Positions 51,782 to 59,932 of a stretch of DNA of 64,000 nucleotides are shown piece after piece. The notes beneath the pieces are model-generated. The model saw nothing but the letters and a program-made list of their open reading frames with translations, made no database searches and was not told the DNA's origin. This DNA is from JAIQFL01 sp035295745 (GTDB lineage Bacteria; Acidobacteriota; Terriglobia; Bryobacterales; Bryobacteraceae): contig DATGIL010000004.1 of assembly GCA_035295745.1 (NCBI GenBank), positions 33,572 to 97,571 of the forward strand, read 5' to 3'. The position numbers and the translations under genes were made by a program. The first letter of the stretch is position 1. Each line of letters starts with the position of its first letter.

Positions 51782-52731
51782 GCGGTGCGGGTCCTGGCAA
51801 TGTGCGATTCCAGAAAATCCACGACGCGCTCGAAGGGATCGAAGCCGAAGGTCTGGGCAATGGGGGCGCGCAGGTTGGAATTGGCGTTGATGTCGTAGAA
51901 GATCAGCCGTCCGTCCGAAGCTTCGAGATATTCGATACCGCCGACGTCCAGTCCTCCGCCCGCCATCAGCGCTTTTCCGGCTTCCACCGCGGCTGCGGGA
52001 ACCTCGGCATACGGATGGAACTCGACGGGCTTGGGAGGTTTCGATTCCGGCACTTCGCAATGGCCGCCTCCGCCCGCGGGATTGCAGACCTCCGACGGGC
52101 AGAGATTGAAGGCGCCATGCGAGATCACGCGCATCGCATACAGCAACTCTCCGCCGAGAAACTCCATGCGGACGATACCTTTTGCAGGATCGACTTCGAA
52201 ATACTCCTGCAGGAGCAGCAGATTGTCGGGAAGCCAAAGGCTGGGCTGATCGTGCAGTAGACGCCTGAGCTCTGCCGCGGAGTTGAGGAGATACATGCGC
52301 GCGCCACTGCCGCCCTGTTCGGGCTTCACAAGTGCGGGCCAGCGGTCGTCCCACTGCTCGAGCGCGGCGTCGACGTCGTTGAACGCGAGCGTGCGGGGGT
52401 GCGGGATGTTGAGGTGCTGCATGAGCGCCGCTTGCGCCGACTTGCTCAATTCCAAGGAGAAGGCCCGCGAGCCGTTGAGCACACGGGCGCCCGCCTGTTC
52501 GAGCGAGCGCATGAGGGAAAGGCAGAGAGGCACGGCGCGCGTGTTGCCTCGCACGTAGGCGCTGGGGCTGGCCTGATTAAAGTAAAGCGCCGCCGCGGGA
52601 ACGCTGTCTGGATCGAAGGCGGCCCGCTTCAGGTCGAATCGATCGAAACGGAGCCGGCGGCGTTCGAGTGCCGAGAAGAGCGGCTTCTGCCATTCGGGAT
52701 GCTCGAACAGAACGACGAGATCGGGGTTCAC
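51772..52731 (-). CDS. ATP-grasp (RimK-like) ligase family protein
   Basis: A 319-residue ATP-grasp protein. The N-terminal preATP-grasp part is DLVVLFEHPEWQKPLFSALE. ATP-binding elements include RWPALVKPEQGGSGARMYLL (Lys and Gly-rich loop), LLLLQEYFEVD and the metal-binding end GGIEYLEASDGRLIFYDINA followed by NSNL. The last motif (Glu, Asp, Asn) matches magnesium ligands of RimK and D-Ala ligases. It should join a carboxylate to an amine, but substrates are unknown. Start is GTG 52731. No biosynthetic cluster surrounds it. Confidence 0.82.
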   Translation of the reverse strand: MNPDLVVLFEHPEWQKPLFSALERRRLRFDRFDLKRAAFDPDSVPAAALYFNQASPSAYVRGNTRAVPLCLSLMRSLEQAGARVLNGSRAFSLELSKSAQAALMQHLNIPHPRTLAFNDVDAALEQWDDRWPALVKPEQGGSGARMYLLNSAAELRRLLHDQPSLWLPDNLLLLQEYFEVDPAKGIVRMEFLGGELLYAMRVISHGAFNLCPSEVCNPAGGGGHCEVPESKPPKPVEFHPYAEVPAAAVEAGKALMAGGGLDVGGIEYLEASDGRLIFYDINANSNLRAPIAQTFGFDPFERVVDFLESHIARTRTAHK

Positions 52732-52740
52732 ACATTCAGA

Positions 52741-54339
52741 TTATCGCGGCTCGGGTACCACGCCTCGAACGTCGATCGGGTAGATGGCGACGTTGGCGCG
52801 AACGGCCGCATCAATCATCGCCTTCAACTCCTCCGGTGTGTCGGAGGCGTTCGAAACTCCTGACGCGAAAAACAGAAGAGTTTTCTTTTGGGGAAGCGCG
52901 CCGAGAGTTCGAAGTGCGGTCGTAAGCGCCGGCGACCGCCGGTTGGCGTTCGAGACGTCGTCTGTGTTGGACGCCGGCACGGTCAGTTGGTGAAGAGATC
53001 TCGTCAAGAGACCGGGGTCTGCGGTGAAATCCTGAAGCACTCGGAATGACACGCCATCGTCTGCCATGATGGCGAATTGATCCTGGGGGCGCGCCTGGGT
53101 TCCGATGAACTTCTGCGCCGCGGTTACTGCCCGTGCCAGATAAACTTCCGACATGTCGGCAAGATGAAAATACATCGCGATGAGGCGCTGGTCCTTGGGC
53201 GGTTGTTCCTTCGTCGGCTGTTCCTGCTGAGTCTGAGGCGGGGCCTGCACCTGCGCGATTCTCGTGGGACGCGCAGGCTTGGGTGGTTGGGTTTGCGAAG
53301 GAAGTGACGTGGGCGACACCGGCAACGTGGGCGCTGCCGGGGGTGCCATGTGAATGACGGGAGGCGGCGGGGTTTGACGCTCGATAGCGGCTGATGCGAA
53401 GGTGACGGACACCGTGGCGCAGACGGCGGAAACCCAAAGATTTTGCGCACACGAGAGCCGGGGGATGGGGCGGTCTTCCAGAATCCGCCGGAGCCGACTG
53501 TCGAGCAGACTGCCCGGCATGGCCATGCCGATGGCACGGATTCGAGCGCCCGAGCGGACCATCGCCTTCGCCTGATCGAGCAGACAACGGGAGTAGACGT
53601 AGGGATCGTGGCCTTGTGCCAGGACGGCAGCATCGCAAGCCTCTTCGGCGAGGCTCGAAAGGCGCCGCTCGAGATACCACGCGAGCGGATGAAAACAGAA
53701 GATCGCGCGATTGAGCAGCGCGAACCATTGGACTAGCGGATCGCGGCGGCGGGCATGCGCACGCTCGTGGGCGAGCACGGCGTCGAGTTGCTCCTGCGGC
53801 CATTTCCACCAGATCTCGGGCAGGATGACTACGGGATGGAGCCATCCGACGGTCACAGGCGTAAGGCATCTCGAACTGGTGAGGTGGCCTTCGCGACGTG
53901 TAGCGGTCCGGATCAACCGGTGCGCGCGGAAGGTGCCGATTGCCAGGCGCGACAGGAGCACGCCAGCCGTTGTCAGGTATAGGCCGAGCAGAAGAGCGGG
54001 CCAATTCGACGCGGGAGAGAGTCCGCTGGCGGAAGCGCTTAGGCTTGCGATGGCCGTGGCCGACAGATCGGGTAAGATTGCCGCTTTGGCGCCGATTGCC
54101 GACGCGTTGGTTCCGCCGACTGACTGCGCGACCGTTCCCTCGATGGGAGGCAGCACTCGAAGAGGAGCCTTCAGACCCCAAACGCTGACCACGGGCAACA
54201 GCAGCATCCAGGTCATGACGGAATTCCACGCCGAATAACGGGCCGCGGCCGATTTCACGCGCAGAATGGCGAGGATGGAAGCTGTTCCCGCCGCAATCAG
54301 CGTCGACCTGACGGCGCATTCCACGAATAGATGTAGCAT
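52741..54339 (-). CDS. M56 (BlaR1-like) membrane peptidase fused to VWA-like domain
   Basis: A 532-residue fusion. The N-terminal part has several membrane helices (LFVECAVRSTLIAAGTASIL; VMTWMLLLPVVSVWGL) and the M56 zinc site LDAVLAHERAHARRRDPLVQ (HEXXH, His-191). A Pro/Gln linker (about residues 345-385) replaces the penicillin-sensing domain. Residues about 385-532 look like an acidobacterial VWA domain (DMSEVYLARAVTAAQKFIGT; KKTLLFFASGVSNASDTPEE; NVAIYPIDVRGVVPEPR), but the first metal Asp is His (YFHLAD). It presumably inactivates the BlaI repressor when a signal is sensed. The start overlaps the BlaI stop (TAATG). Confidence 0.85.
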   Translation of the reverse strand: MLHLFVECAVRSTLIAAGTASILAILRVKSAAARYSAWNSVMTWMLLLPVVSVWGLKAPLRVLPPIEGTVAQSVGGTNASAIGAKAAILPDLSATAIASLSASASGLSPASNWPALLLGLYLTTAGVLLSRLAIGTFRAHRLIRTATRREGHLTSSRCLTPVTVGWLHPVVILPEIWWKWPQEQLDAVLAHERAHARRRDPLVQWFALLNRAIFCFHPLAWYLERRLSSLAEEACDAAVLAQGHDPYVYSRCLLDQAKAMVRSGARIRAIGMAMPGSLLDSRLRRILEDRPIPRLSCAQNLWVSAVCATVSVTFASAAIERQTPPPPVIHMAPPAAPTLPVSPTSLPSQTQPPKPARPTRIAQVQAPPQTQQEQPTKEQPPKDQRLIAMYFHLADMSEVYLARAVTAAQKFIGTQARPQDQFAIMADDGVSFRVLQDFTADPGLLTRSLHQLTVPASNTDDVSNANRRSPALTTALRTLGALPQKKTLLFFASGVSNASDTPEELKAMIDAAVRANVAIYPIDVRGVVPEPR

Positions 54340-54746
54340 TATTTCCCTCCCGGTTTGCGGCTGCGGACAAACTCTTCCAGCCGCTCCATTTCGCTTTTGC
54401 TGAGGACTTTGGCATCCACCATGCCGCTCACCAACTCTTCCACCGAACCCTGGCAGAACCGGTCGATAATCTGGCGGACGGCGCGGGCGGCCAGGCTGCG
54501 CGCGGGTTCCACGGCCTGATAGACATACGCACGCCCGGTCTCTTTGTGCTTGAGATAGCCCTTCTGTTCGAGGCGGCGCAGCAGCGTCCGGACGGTGACC
54601 TCTTTCAAATCGCGAGTCCGCGAGACAGATTGATGGACCGCCTCGACGGTGCAGGTTCCGGCGTTCCAGACGGCCTGCATGACCTGGTTCTCCAACTCGG
54701 TGAGAGGAGCCCGCACGGCGGCGCCCGGCGCGGTACGTTTTGTCAT
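54339..54746 (-). CDS. BlaI/MecI/CopY family repressor
   Basis: A 135-residue winged-helix repressor. The DNA-binding part is LTELENQVMQAVWNAGTCTV and VTVRTLLRRLEQKGYLKHKE. The C-terminal dimerisation helices include QIIDRFCQGSVEELVSGMVD, the region cut in BlaI by its protease partner. It is the first gene of a BlaI-M56 pair. The ATG directly abuts a 15-bp palindrome that includes the -10 box, so the transcript should be leaderless and self-repressed. Confidence 0.93.
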   Translation of the reverse strand: MTKRTAPGAAVRAPLTELENQVMQAVWNAGTCTVEAVHQSVSRTRDLKEVTVRTLLRRLEQKGYLKHKETGRAYVYQAVEPARSLAARAVRQIIDRFCQGSVEELVSGMVDAKVLSKSEMERLEEFVRSRKPGGK

Positions 54747-54782
54747 GGTACAAGTTGTACCACTTCAGAAACAGCGAGTCAA
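54747..54782 (-). promoter_or_regulatory. blaI-type promoter with overlapping operator, leaderless start
   Basis: On the minus strand: -35 TTGACT (54782-54777), a 17-bp spacer, and -10 TACAAC (54759-54754). The -10 box lies inside the perfect palindrome GGTACAACTTGTACC (54761-54747), which holds the TACA/TGTA half-sites typical of BlaI/MecI operators. The start codon follows without a gap, so there is no room for a ribosome site. Confidence 0.78.
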
Positions 54783-54834
54783 GACCCGCAATGCGGGGAA
54801 TCCCAGCGCGAGTCAGGTGCTACACTGATCGATA

Positions 54835-55620
54835 ATGCCTTACAGCCACATCCTGTTCGAGGCGGATGAAAATGGAATCGCCTTGATCACGGTGAATCGT
54901 CCCGACAAGCTCAATGCGCTTTCGGGTGCGCTTGTCATGGAATTGAAAGACGCCTTCGAGCGGGTCGCTCGCGAGAACTCACTCAAGGCGGCGATCGTCA
55001 CGGGATCGGGCGAGAAGGCATTTGTCGCCGGCGCCGATATTCAGGAGCTTGCAGTCCTTTCGGCATTCGAAGCGCGCGAGTATGCGATTCGCGGCCAGGA
55101 GACGTTTCGCCTGCTGGAGACAATCGGGAAGCCCACGGTCGCGGCAGTCAACGGATTCGCGCTCGGTGGCGGCCTGGAACTCGCGATGGCCTGCGATGTG
55201 CGTTTCGCCTCGGACAATGCAAAGCTCGGACAGCCCGAGGTGAAGTTAGGGATCATTCCGGGATACGGCGGCACGCAGCGCCTGCCGCGGCTGGTGGGGC
55301 GCGGACGGGCGCTGGATCTGCTGCTCTCCGGCGACCCGATACCGGCAATCGAGGCTCATCGGATCGGTCTGGTCAATGCGGTGGTGCCGCAGTCGGAATT
55401 GCTGACTTATTGCCGGTCATGGCTGGCCAAAGTACTGGCGAACGCGCCGCTGGCGCTCGCCCTGGTGCGGGAGTCGGTGGATGCGGGATTGAACATGGGG
55501 CTCGAGGACGGGCTGCGTTTCGAGGCTACCGCCTTCGGCTTGAGCGCGGCCACAGACGATCGGCGTGAGGGCACCCGGGCTTTTCTCGAAAAGCGTAAGC
55601 CGGCGTTCGCAGGGAAATAG
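54835..55620 (+). CDS. Enoyl-CoA hydratase (crotonase)
   Basis: A 261-residue crotonase that hydrates short-chain enoyl-CoA in fatty-acid or butyrate metabolism. CoA and oxyanion-hole motifs are KAFVAGADIQELA and NGFALGGGLELAMACD. Both catalytic Glu are present: in GGGLELAM and in GQPEVKLGIIPGYGGTQRLP. The length is typical and no membrane or signal segment occurs. It lies 3 bp before ribH and close to nusB, so it seems cotranscribed with them. Compare the second homologue at 58365, which lacks these Glu. Confidence 0.93.
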   Translation: MPYSHILFEADENGIALITVNRPDKLNALSGALVMELKDAFERVARENSLKAAIVTGSGEKAFVAGADIQELAVLSAFEAREYAIRGQETFRLLETIGKPTVAAVNGFALGGGLELAMACDVRFASDNAKLGQPEVKLGIIPGYGGTQRLPRLVGRGRALDLLLSGDPIPAIEAHRIGLVNAVVPQSELLTYCRSWLAKVLANAPLALALVRESVDAGLNMGLEDGLRFEATAFGLSAATDDRREGTRAFLEKRKPAFAGK

Positions 55621-55623
55621 AAT

Positions 55624-56100
55624 ATGGCAAGAGTATTTGAAGGGCAGTTATCCGCAGCAGGACTTCGTTTCGCTATCGTGGTGAGCCGGTTTAACAGCTT
55701 CATCACGGATCGTCTGTACAACGGCGCCATGGACGCCCTGGTGCGCACGGGTGCGAATGCGGACCTGATCGACGTGATCAAGGTGCCGGGTTCCTGGGAA
55801 GTGCCAGTGGTGGCGGGCGAGGTGGCCCGGCAGCATCGTTACGATGCCATCATTTGTCTGAGCGCGGTGATCCGCGGTGAGACTCCGCACTTTGATTATG
55901 TGGCGGCGGAAGCAGCGAAGGGCGTGGCGCACGTAGCGGCGGAGACGGGCGTGCCTGTGGCCTTCGGCGTGCTCACCACCAATACATTGGAGCAGGCCAT
56001 CGACCGCGCGGGAGCCAAGGGCGGCAATAAAGGATTCGACGCCGCGATGACCGCGATTGAGATGGCCAATCTCATGCGATCGCTCCGCCAGGCCACATAA
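55624..56100 (+). CDS. ribH: 6,7-dimethyl-8-ribityllumazine synthase
   Basis: A 158-residue RibH, joining the pyrimidine and four-carbon precursors in riboflavin synthesis. Family motifs are RFAIVVSRFNSFITDRLYNG, VPGSWEVPVVAGEVARQHRY, CLSAVIRGETPHFDYVAAEA and FGVLTTNTLEQAIDRAGAKG (the His in THFDY-type loop is present). Proteins of this family form 60-mers or pentamers. It overlaps nusB by one base (TAATG), as in many bacteria where ribH-nusB are neighbours. Confidence 0.97.
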   Translation: MARVFEGQLSAAGLRFAIVVSRFNSFITDRLYNGAMDALVRTGANADLIDVIKVPGSWEVPVVAGEVARQHRYDAIICLSAVIRGETPHFDYVAAEAAKGVAHVAAETGVPVAFGVLTTNTLEQAIDRAGAKGGNKGFDAAMTAIEMANLMRSLRQAT

Positions 56101-56522
56101 TGTCCTCACGCCGCAGGTCCCGCCAACGTGCCTTACAGATCCTGTTTCTGTGGGATTCCCGCAGGCAGCCGGTGGACGAGACTATCGACGCGTACTACGA
56201 CACGCTGTATTCGGAAGAGCATCCGGAACGCGAGCAGTTTGTGGCGGATTTGGTCCACGGTACGGTCGAGCACATTGAAGCGGTGGACGCGCAGATTTCG
56301 AAGCATGCGGAGCATTGGAGAATGGAGCGGATGCCGGCGGTGGATCGCAATATTCTGCGCCTGGCTGTGTACGAAATGCTCTACGGCGGCACACCGGCGG
56401 CGGTCACGATCGATGAGGCGCTGGAGTTGGCACGACGATTCTCGAATGAGGAGTCGGTGCAGTTTGTGAATGGCGTTTTGGACGCAATTCACAGGGAGAT
56501 GCCGCAGACTCTGCAATCTTGA
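56100..56522 (+). CDS. nusB: Transcription antitermination factor NusB
   Basis: A 140-residue NusB, which with NusE binds boxA RNA during rRNA transcription. Family motifs are RRRSRQRALQILFLWDSRRQ, FVADLVHGTVEHIEAVDAQI, RMPAVDRNILRLAVYEMLYG and EALELARRFSNEESVQFVNG, ending VLDAIHREM. The length is standard. Translation is probably coupled to ribH through the TAATG overlap. Confidence 0.97.
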   Translation: MSSRRRSRQRALQILFLWDSRRQPVDETIDAYYDTLYSEEHPEREQFVADLVHGTVEHIEAVDAQISKHAEHWRMERMPAVDRNILRLAVYEMLYGGTPAAVTIDEALELARRFSNEESVQFVNGVLDAIHREMPQTLQS

Positions 56523-56829
56523 GAACGTGTCTCACGCATTCGTGCTTGCCCTCTCGACTTGGTCGACCTTTTCGCAGCTTTCACTACTTCGGACGCACGG
56601 ACTACCTCGATATTTTGATACCTGCACGTGAGGAACGATCCCGCCGGGCGTAGCCACGACCTGCCTGGAAGCGCAGCGCCTTGCCAAGAAGGACCGCAAG
56701 GTGCCTGTTCCGGATATGCTGCGCGTCCTGGGCTATGCCAAAGGCTATGGAGGCGACGACCGGTAAGCGACTGATCTACGTCCTGGCACGTTGCGTGGGC
56801 CGGTGGAGTACAATCAGCGTCGTACCTCC
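56523..56829. other. Intergenic region with possible gene remnant
   Basis: 56528-56577 weakly matches the inverted-repeat family (TGCTTGCCCTCTCGAC then GTCGACCTTTTCG). Then 56653-56764 reads as an open frame VATTCLEAQRLAKKDRKVPV-PDMLRVLGYAKGYGGDDR with a stop, but no start codon at its head. It looks like the C-terminal end of a lost gene; I do not recognise the family. Confidence 0.4.
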
Positions 56830-58368
56830 ATGATTTCGCCGCTCACTCCGCTCGATTTTCTGGCGCGCAGCGCGCTCGTCTACCCTGAAGCGATTGCCGT
56901 CGTGGATGGAGAGCGCCGCTTCACTTATGCCGCGTTCCAGAGCCGCGTCGCCAGCCTCGCCGCAGCGCTTGCGAAGCTCGGAATCGGACCAGGCGATCGC
57001 GTCGCCGTCCTCGCTCCCAACGGCGTGATGGCGCTCGAATCTCATTTCGCCCCCATGCAGATCGGCGCCGTCCTGGTGATGCTGAATACGCGCCTGCAGC
57101 CGCAGGAACTCGCCTGGATCCTGCGCCACTGCGGCGCCAAGGCGCTGCTGGTCGACCCGCAACTACGCCCCTCGATCGAATCCGTCCCCATCGAGCACCG
57201 CATTGACGACTACGAAGCGTTTCTGCATACTGGCGCCGGGGCGGAACCGCCATCCCCCAGCGGCCCACTCGACGAGAATGCCTGCATTGCCATCAACTAC
57301 ACCAGCGGCACCACGGGCTTTCCCAAAGGCGTCATGTACACCCATCGCGGCGCCTGGACCAATGCCATCGGCGAGCTTACCGAGCATGATCTGAACCACC
57401 GCAGCGTTTATCTGTGGACGCTGCCCATGTTCCACTGCAACGGTTGGTGCTTTCCGTGGGCCGTCACCGCCGCCGGCGGCCGCCATGTCTGCATGCCGCG
57501 TCCCGAACCCCGCGAAATCGTGCGTCTCATCGAGTCCGAAGGAGTCACCCATCTCTGCGGCGCACCCGTGGTCGTGGCGTCTCTGGCGCAGCACTGCGAA
57601 TCCGCCGGCATCCGCTTCGCGCGCCCCCTGCGGATCGTCACTGCGGGTGCGCCCCCTCCCCCGGCCGTCATTCGGGCGGCGGAAGAGACCGGCGCGAACC
57701 TCACCCACGTCTACGGCCTCACCGAAACTTACGGCCCCCACACCATCTGCACCTGGAAGCCCGAATGGGACGAGAAGTCCGCCACCGAGCGCGCGCAGAT
57801 CAAAGCCCGCCAGGGCGTAGCCTATCTGGTGGCCGGCACCGATCTCCGCGTCGTCGATCGCGAAATGTGCGACGTCCCTGCCGACGGCCAGACCATCGGC
57901 GAAGTGCTCATGCGTGGCAATAACGTCATGCTCGGCTATTACGACGATCCGAAAGCCACCCAGGAGGCCTTCACCGGCGGATGGTTTCACTCCGGCGATC
58001 TCGCCGTGCGCCATCCCGACGGCTACATCGAACTCCGCGACCGCATGAAGGACATCGTCATTTCGGGCGGCGAAAACATCTCGTCCATCGAGGTCGAGAA
58101 GGTACTCGCCGATCATCCCGCCGTGGCCGAAGTGGCTATTGTCGCTGCGCCCGATCCAAAATGGGGCGAGGTGCCAAAGGCATTCGTGGGACTGAAACCC
58201 GGCGCGTCCCTCACCGCCGAAGAGCTGATCGCCTGGGCCCGTGAACGCATGGCGCATTTCAAATGTCCGCGCGCCGTGGAGTTTCAGACTCTGCCGCGCA
58301 CCTCCACAGGCAAAATCCGCAAGAACGAACTGCGTGCCCGCGTACGCGGCACTGGAACGCCATCATGA
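56830..58368 (+). CDS. Acyl-CoA ligase (AMP-forming)
   Basis: A 512-residue adenylate-forming ligase. Signature motifs: P-loop NYTSGTTGFPKGVMYTHRG, the A5 motif VYGLTETYGPHT, GWFHSGDLAVRHPDGYIELR with the hinge RDRMKDIVISGGENISSIE, and the catalytic Lys in RTSTGKIRKNELRARV. YLWTLPMFHCNGWCFPWAVT is typical of the short/medium-chain or plant AAE-like branch that includes methylmercaptopropionate-CoA ligases. It activates a carboxylic acid as a CoA ester. The next gene starts within its stop (ATGA) and is a crotonase homologue. The frame opens at 56791; ATG 56830 is the usual start. Confidence 0.93.
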   Translation: MISPLTPLDFLARSALVYPEAIAVVDGERRFTYAAFQSRVASLAAALAKLGIGPGDRVAVLAPNGVMALESHFAPMQIGAVLVMLNTRLQPQELAWILRHCGAKALLVDPQLRPSIESVPIEHRIDDYEAFLHTGAGAEPPSPSGPLDENACIAINYTSGTTGFPKGVMYTHRGAWTNAIGELTEHDLNHRSVYLWTLPMFHCNGWCFPWAVTAAGGRHVCMPRPEPREIVRLIESEGVTHLCGAPVVVASLAQHCESAGIRFARPLRIVTAGAPPPPAVIRAAEETGANLTHVYGLTETYGPHTICTWKPEWDEKSATERAQIKARQGVAYLVAGTDLRVVDREMCDVPADGQTIGEVLMRGNNVMLGYYDDPKATQEAFTGGWFHSGDLAVRHPDGYIELRDRMKDIVISGGENISSIEVEKVLADHPAVAEVAIVAAPDPKWGEVPKAFVGLKPGASLTAEELIAWARERMAHFKCPRAVEFQTLPRTSTGKIRKNELRARVRGTGTPS

Positions 58369-59141
58369 ACTTCGAACACCTCCTCGTCAGCGTTGACCAG
58401 CCCATCGCCTCCGTCACGCTCAACCGTCCTCATCGCCGCAATGCGCTCTCGCTCGAGTTGATGCAGGAGCTGATCTGCTGCCTCCAGGAGATCGCCCGCA
58501 ATCGCGAGATCCGCGCCGTGATTCTCGCCGCCGAAGGCAAGGTCTTCTGCTCCGGCCACGATCTCGGCGAGATGACCGGGCGCGACATCAATGAATATCG
58601 CCAGATCTTCGATGTCTGTACCGAGCTGATGACGAGGCTGCAGTCCATCCCTCAGCCGGTGATCGCCGCCGTCCAGGGAATTGCCACCGCCGCCGGATGC
58701 CAGTTAGTCGCCACCTGCGATCTCGCCATCGCCGCCGAAGAAGCCGCCTTCGCCACTCCCGGCGTCAAGATCGGCCTGTTCTGCACTACCCCAATGGTGG
58801 CTTTGACCCGCGCCATCGGCCGCAAGCGCGCATTGCAAATGCTGATGACAGGTGAGATGGTGAATGCGCGAACCGCCGCCGATTGGGGACTCGTCAACAG
58901 CGTCGTTCCCGCTGCCGAACTCTCGTCAGCGGCATACGAATTGGCGCGAAAGGTCGCGGAAGCCAGCTCCCTGGTGGTCGCGCTCGGTAAACAGGCGTTC
59001 TACACCCAGATCGATCTCGATCAGCCGAAGGCGTACGCCTACGCCAAGGAGGTCATGTCGATGAACGCGCTGGCGGCCGACGCGCAGGAAGGCATCGGCG
59101 CATTCCTCGGCAAGCGGGTTCCCTGCTGGACCGGAAAGTAG
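58365..59141 (+). CDS. Crotonase homologue lacking catalytic glutamates
   Basis: A 258-residue crotonase-fold protein similar to the ECHDC3 group. The fold motifs are RPHRRNALSLELMQELICCL, VFCSGHDLGEMTGRDI and QGIATAAGCQLVATCDLAIA. At the positions where hydratases carry Glu it has Gln (AGCQLV) and Gly (FATPGVKIGLF), so normal hydration is unlikely. The start overlaps the acyl-CoA ligase stop, so it probably handles that ligase's product, perhaps as an isomerase, thioesterase or binding protein. That role is inference. Confidence 0.88.
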   Translation: MNFEHLLVSVDQPIASVTLNRPHRRNALSLELMQELICCLQEIARNREIRAVILAAEGKVFCSGHDLGEMTGRDINEYRQIFDVCTELMTRLQSIPQPVIAAVQGIATAAGCQLVATCDLAIAAEEAAFATPGVKIGLFCTTPMVALTRAIGRKRALQMLMTGEMVNARTAADWGLVNSVVPAAELSSAAYELARKVAEASSLVVALGKQAFYTQIDLDQPKAYAYAKEVMSMNALAADAQEGIGAFLGKRVPCWTGK

Positions 59142-59147
59142 CACGGG

Positions 59148-59843
59148 TCAATAGCACTGCCAGTCTAGAAACCAGCGGTCTGAGCAGCCCGGCGCCGTGC
59201 CTCTGCCGAGATAGACCATCCCGCGGTCGCCCCACTGTAGTCCAACTTTCTCCTCGCTGTCGATCTGACAGCAAAACTGCGGATTCGCCGGATGTGCCCG
59301 CAGATCCCACCAAAGCTCCGACTGAATGTGGCTGGGATATCCGCCGATCTTCGTCCTCCGCAAATTCTCCAGTTCGAGCTCGGCCGGTTCGTATCCTTGC
59401 GGCACCCGCATCTCCGGATCGTCGGCAGTCGGGTAGTCCACGCATTCTTCCCATTGGCATTCACACCCCCGGTCGAGGCGGCCCGCTCCGTCCGGCGGCG
59501 CCAGCGGCACCAGATTCAGCAGGGATTTGTACGCACGCAGTCGCCAGTCTTTGCCGTTCTCTCTTTGCAGCGGACCCCCCTGCGGCGACACGAAAAACGT
59601 CATGAGCTTGATGTCTTGCAGCAGCTCCGGTACTACTGGAGCCTTGGTGAGGTTCAACTGGCAAACGAAGAGTAGCGGGCTTCCCTTCCAGGTGGGCCAC
59701 TTCTCGCCGGCTAGGGCCAGCGGCTTCCGTCCGAAATTCGACGTGGAGATGTTATTCGTCGGGCGGAAGCCCCCGATCTGAAGCGCCGAGGCTGGGCGAG
59801 CGTTAAGACGGGCAAACTCTTCGAGATAGCTCACTGCTTTCAC
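59148..59843 (-). CDS. DUF1963 (YwqG-like) protein
   Basis: A 231-residue protein of the YwqG/DUF1963 type. Typical parts are RKPLALAGEKWPTWKGSPLL, LFVCQLNLTKAP, LMTFFVSPQG and KIGGYPSHIQSELWWDL, then FCCQIDSEEKVGLQWGDRGM. The end, GCSDRWFLDWQCY, is also usual. There is no leader, so it is cytoplasmic. No biochemical function is established that I know of. It faces the crotonase gene tail-to-tail with a 6-bp gap. Confidence 0.85.
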   Translation of the reverse strand: MKAVSYLEEFARLNARPASALQIGGFRPTNNISTSNFGRKPLALAGEKWPTWKGSPLLFVCQLNLTKAPVVPELLQDIKLMTFFVSPQGGPLQRENGKDWRLRAYKSLLNLVPLAPPDGAGRLDRGCECQWEECVDYPTADDPEMRVPQGYEPAELELENLRRTKIGGYPSHIQSELWWDLRAHPANPQFCCQIDSEEKVGLQWGDRGMVYLGRGTAPGCSDRWFLDWQCY

Positions 59844-59932
59844 GTTTTAGAGAGGTGTCGAAACGTGCGCGATATTGGCACCGGGCCGCGCTCTGGCTGC
59901 CATCCGGTACTATGTAGAGGAAGCGTGTGCGC

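Noticed and set aside
57163..58257. 364-codon minus-strand frame opposite the acyl-CoA ligase
   Set aside because: It is a shadow frame of a well-supported gene, with no motifs.
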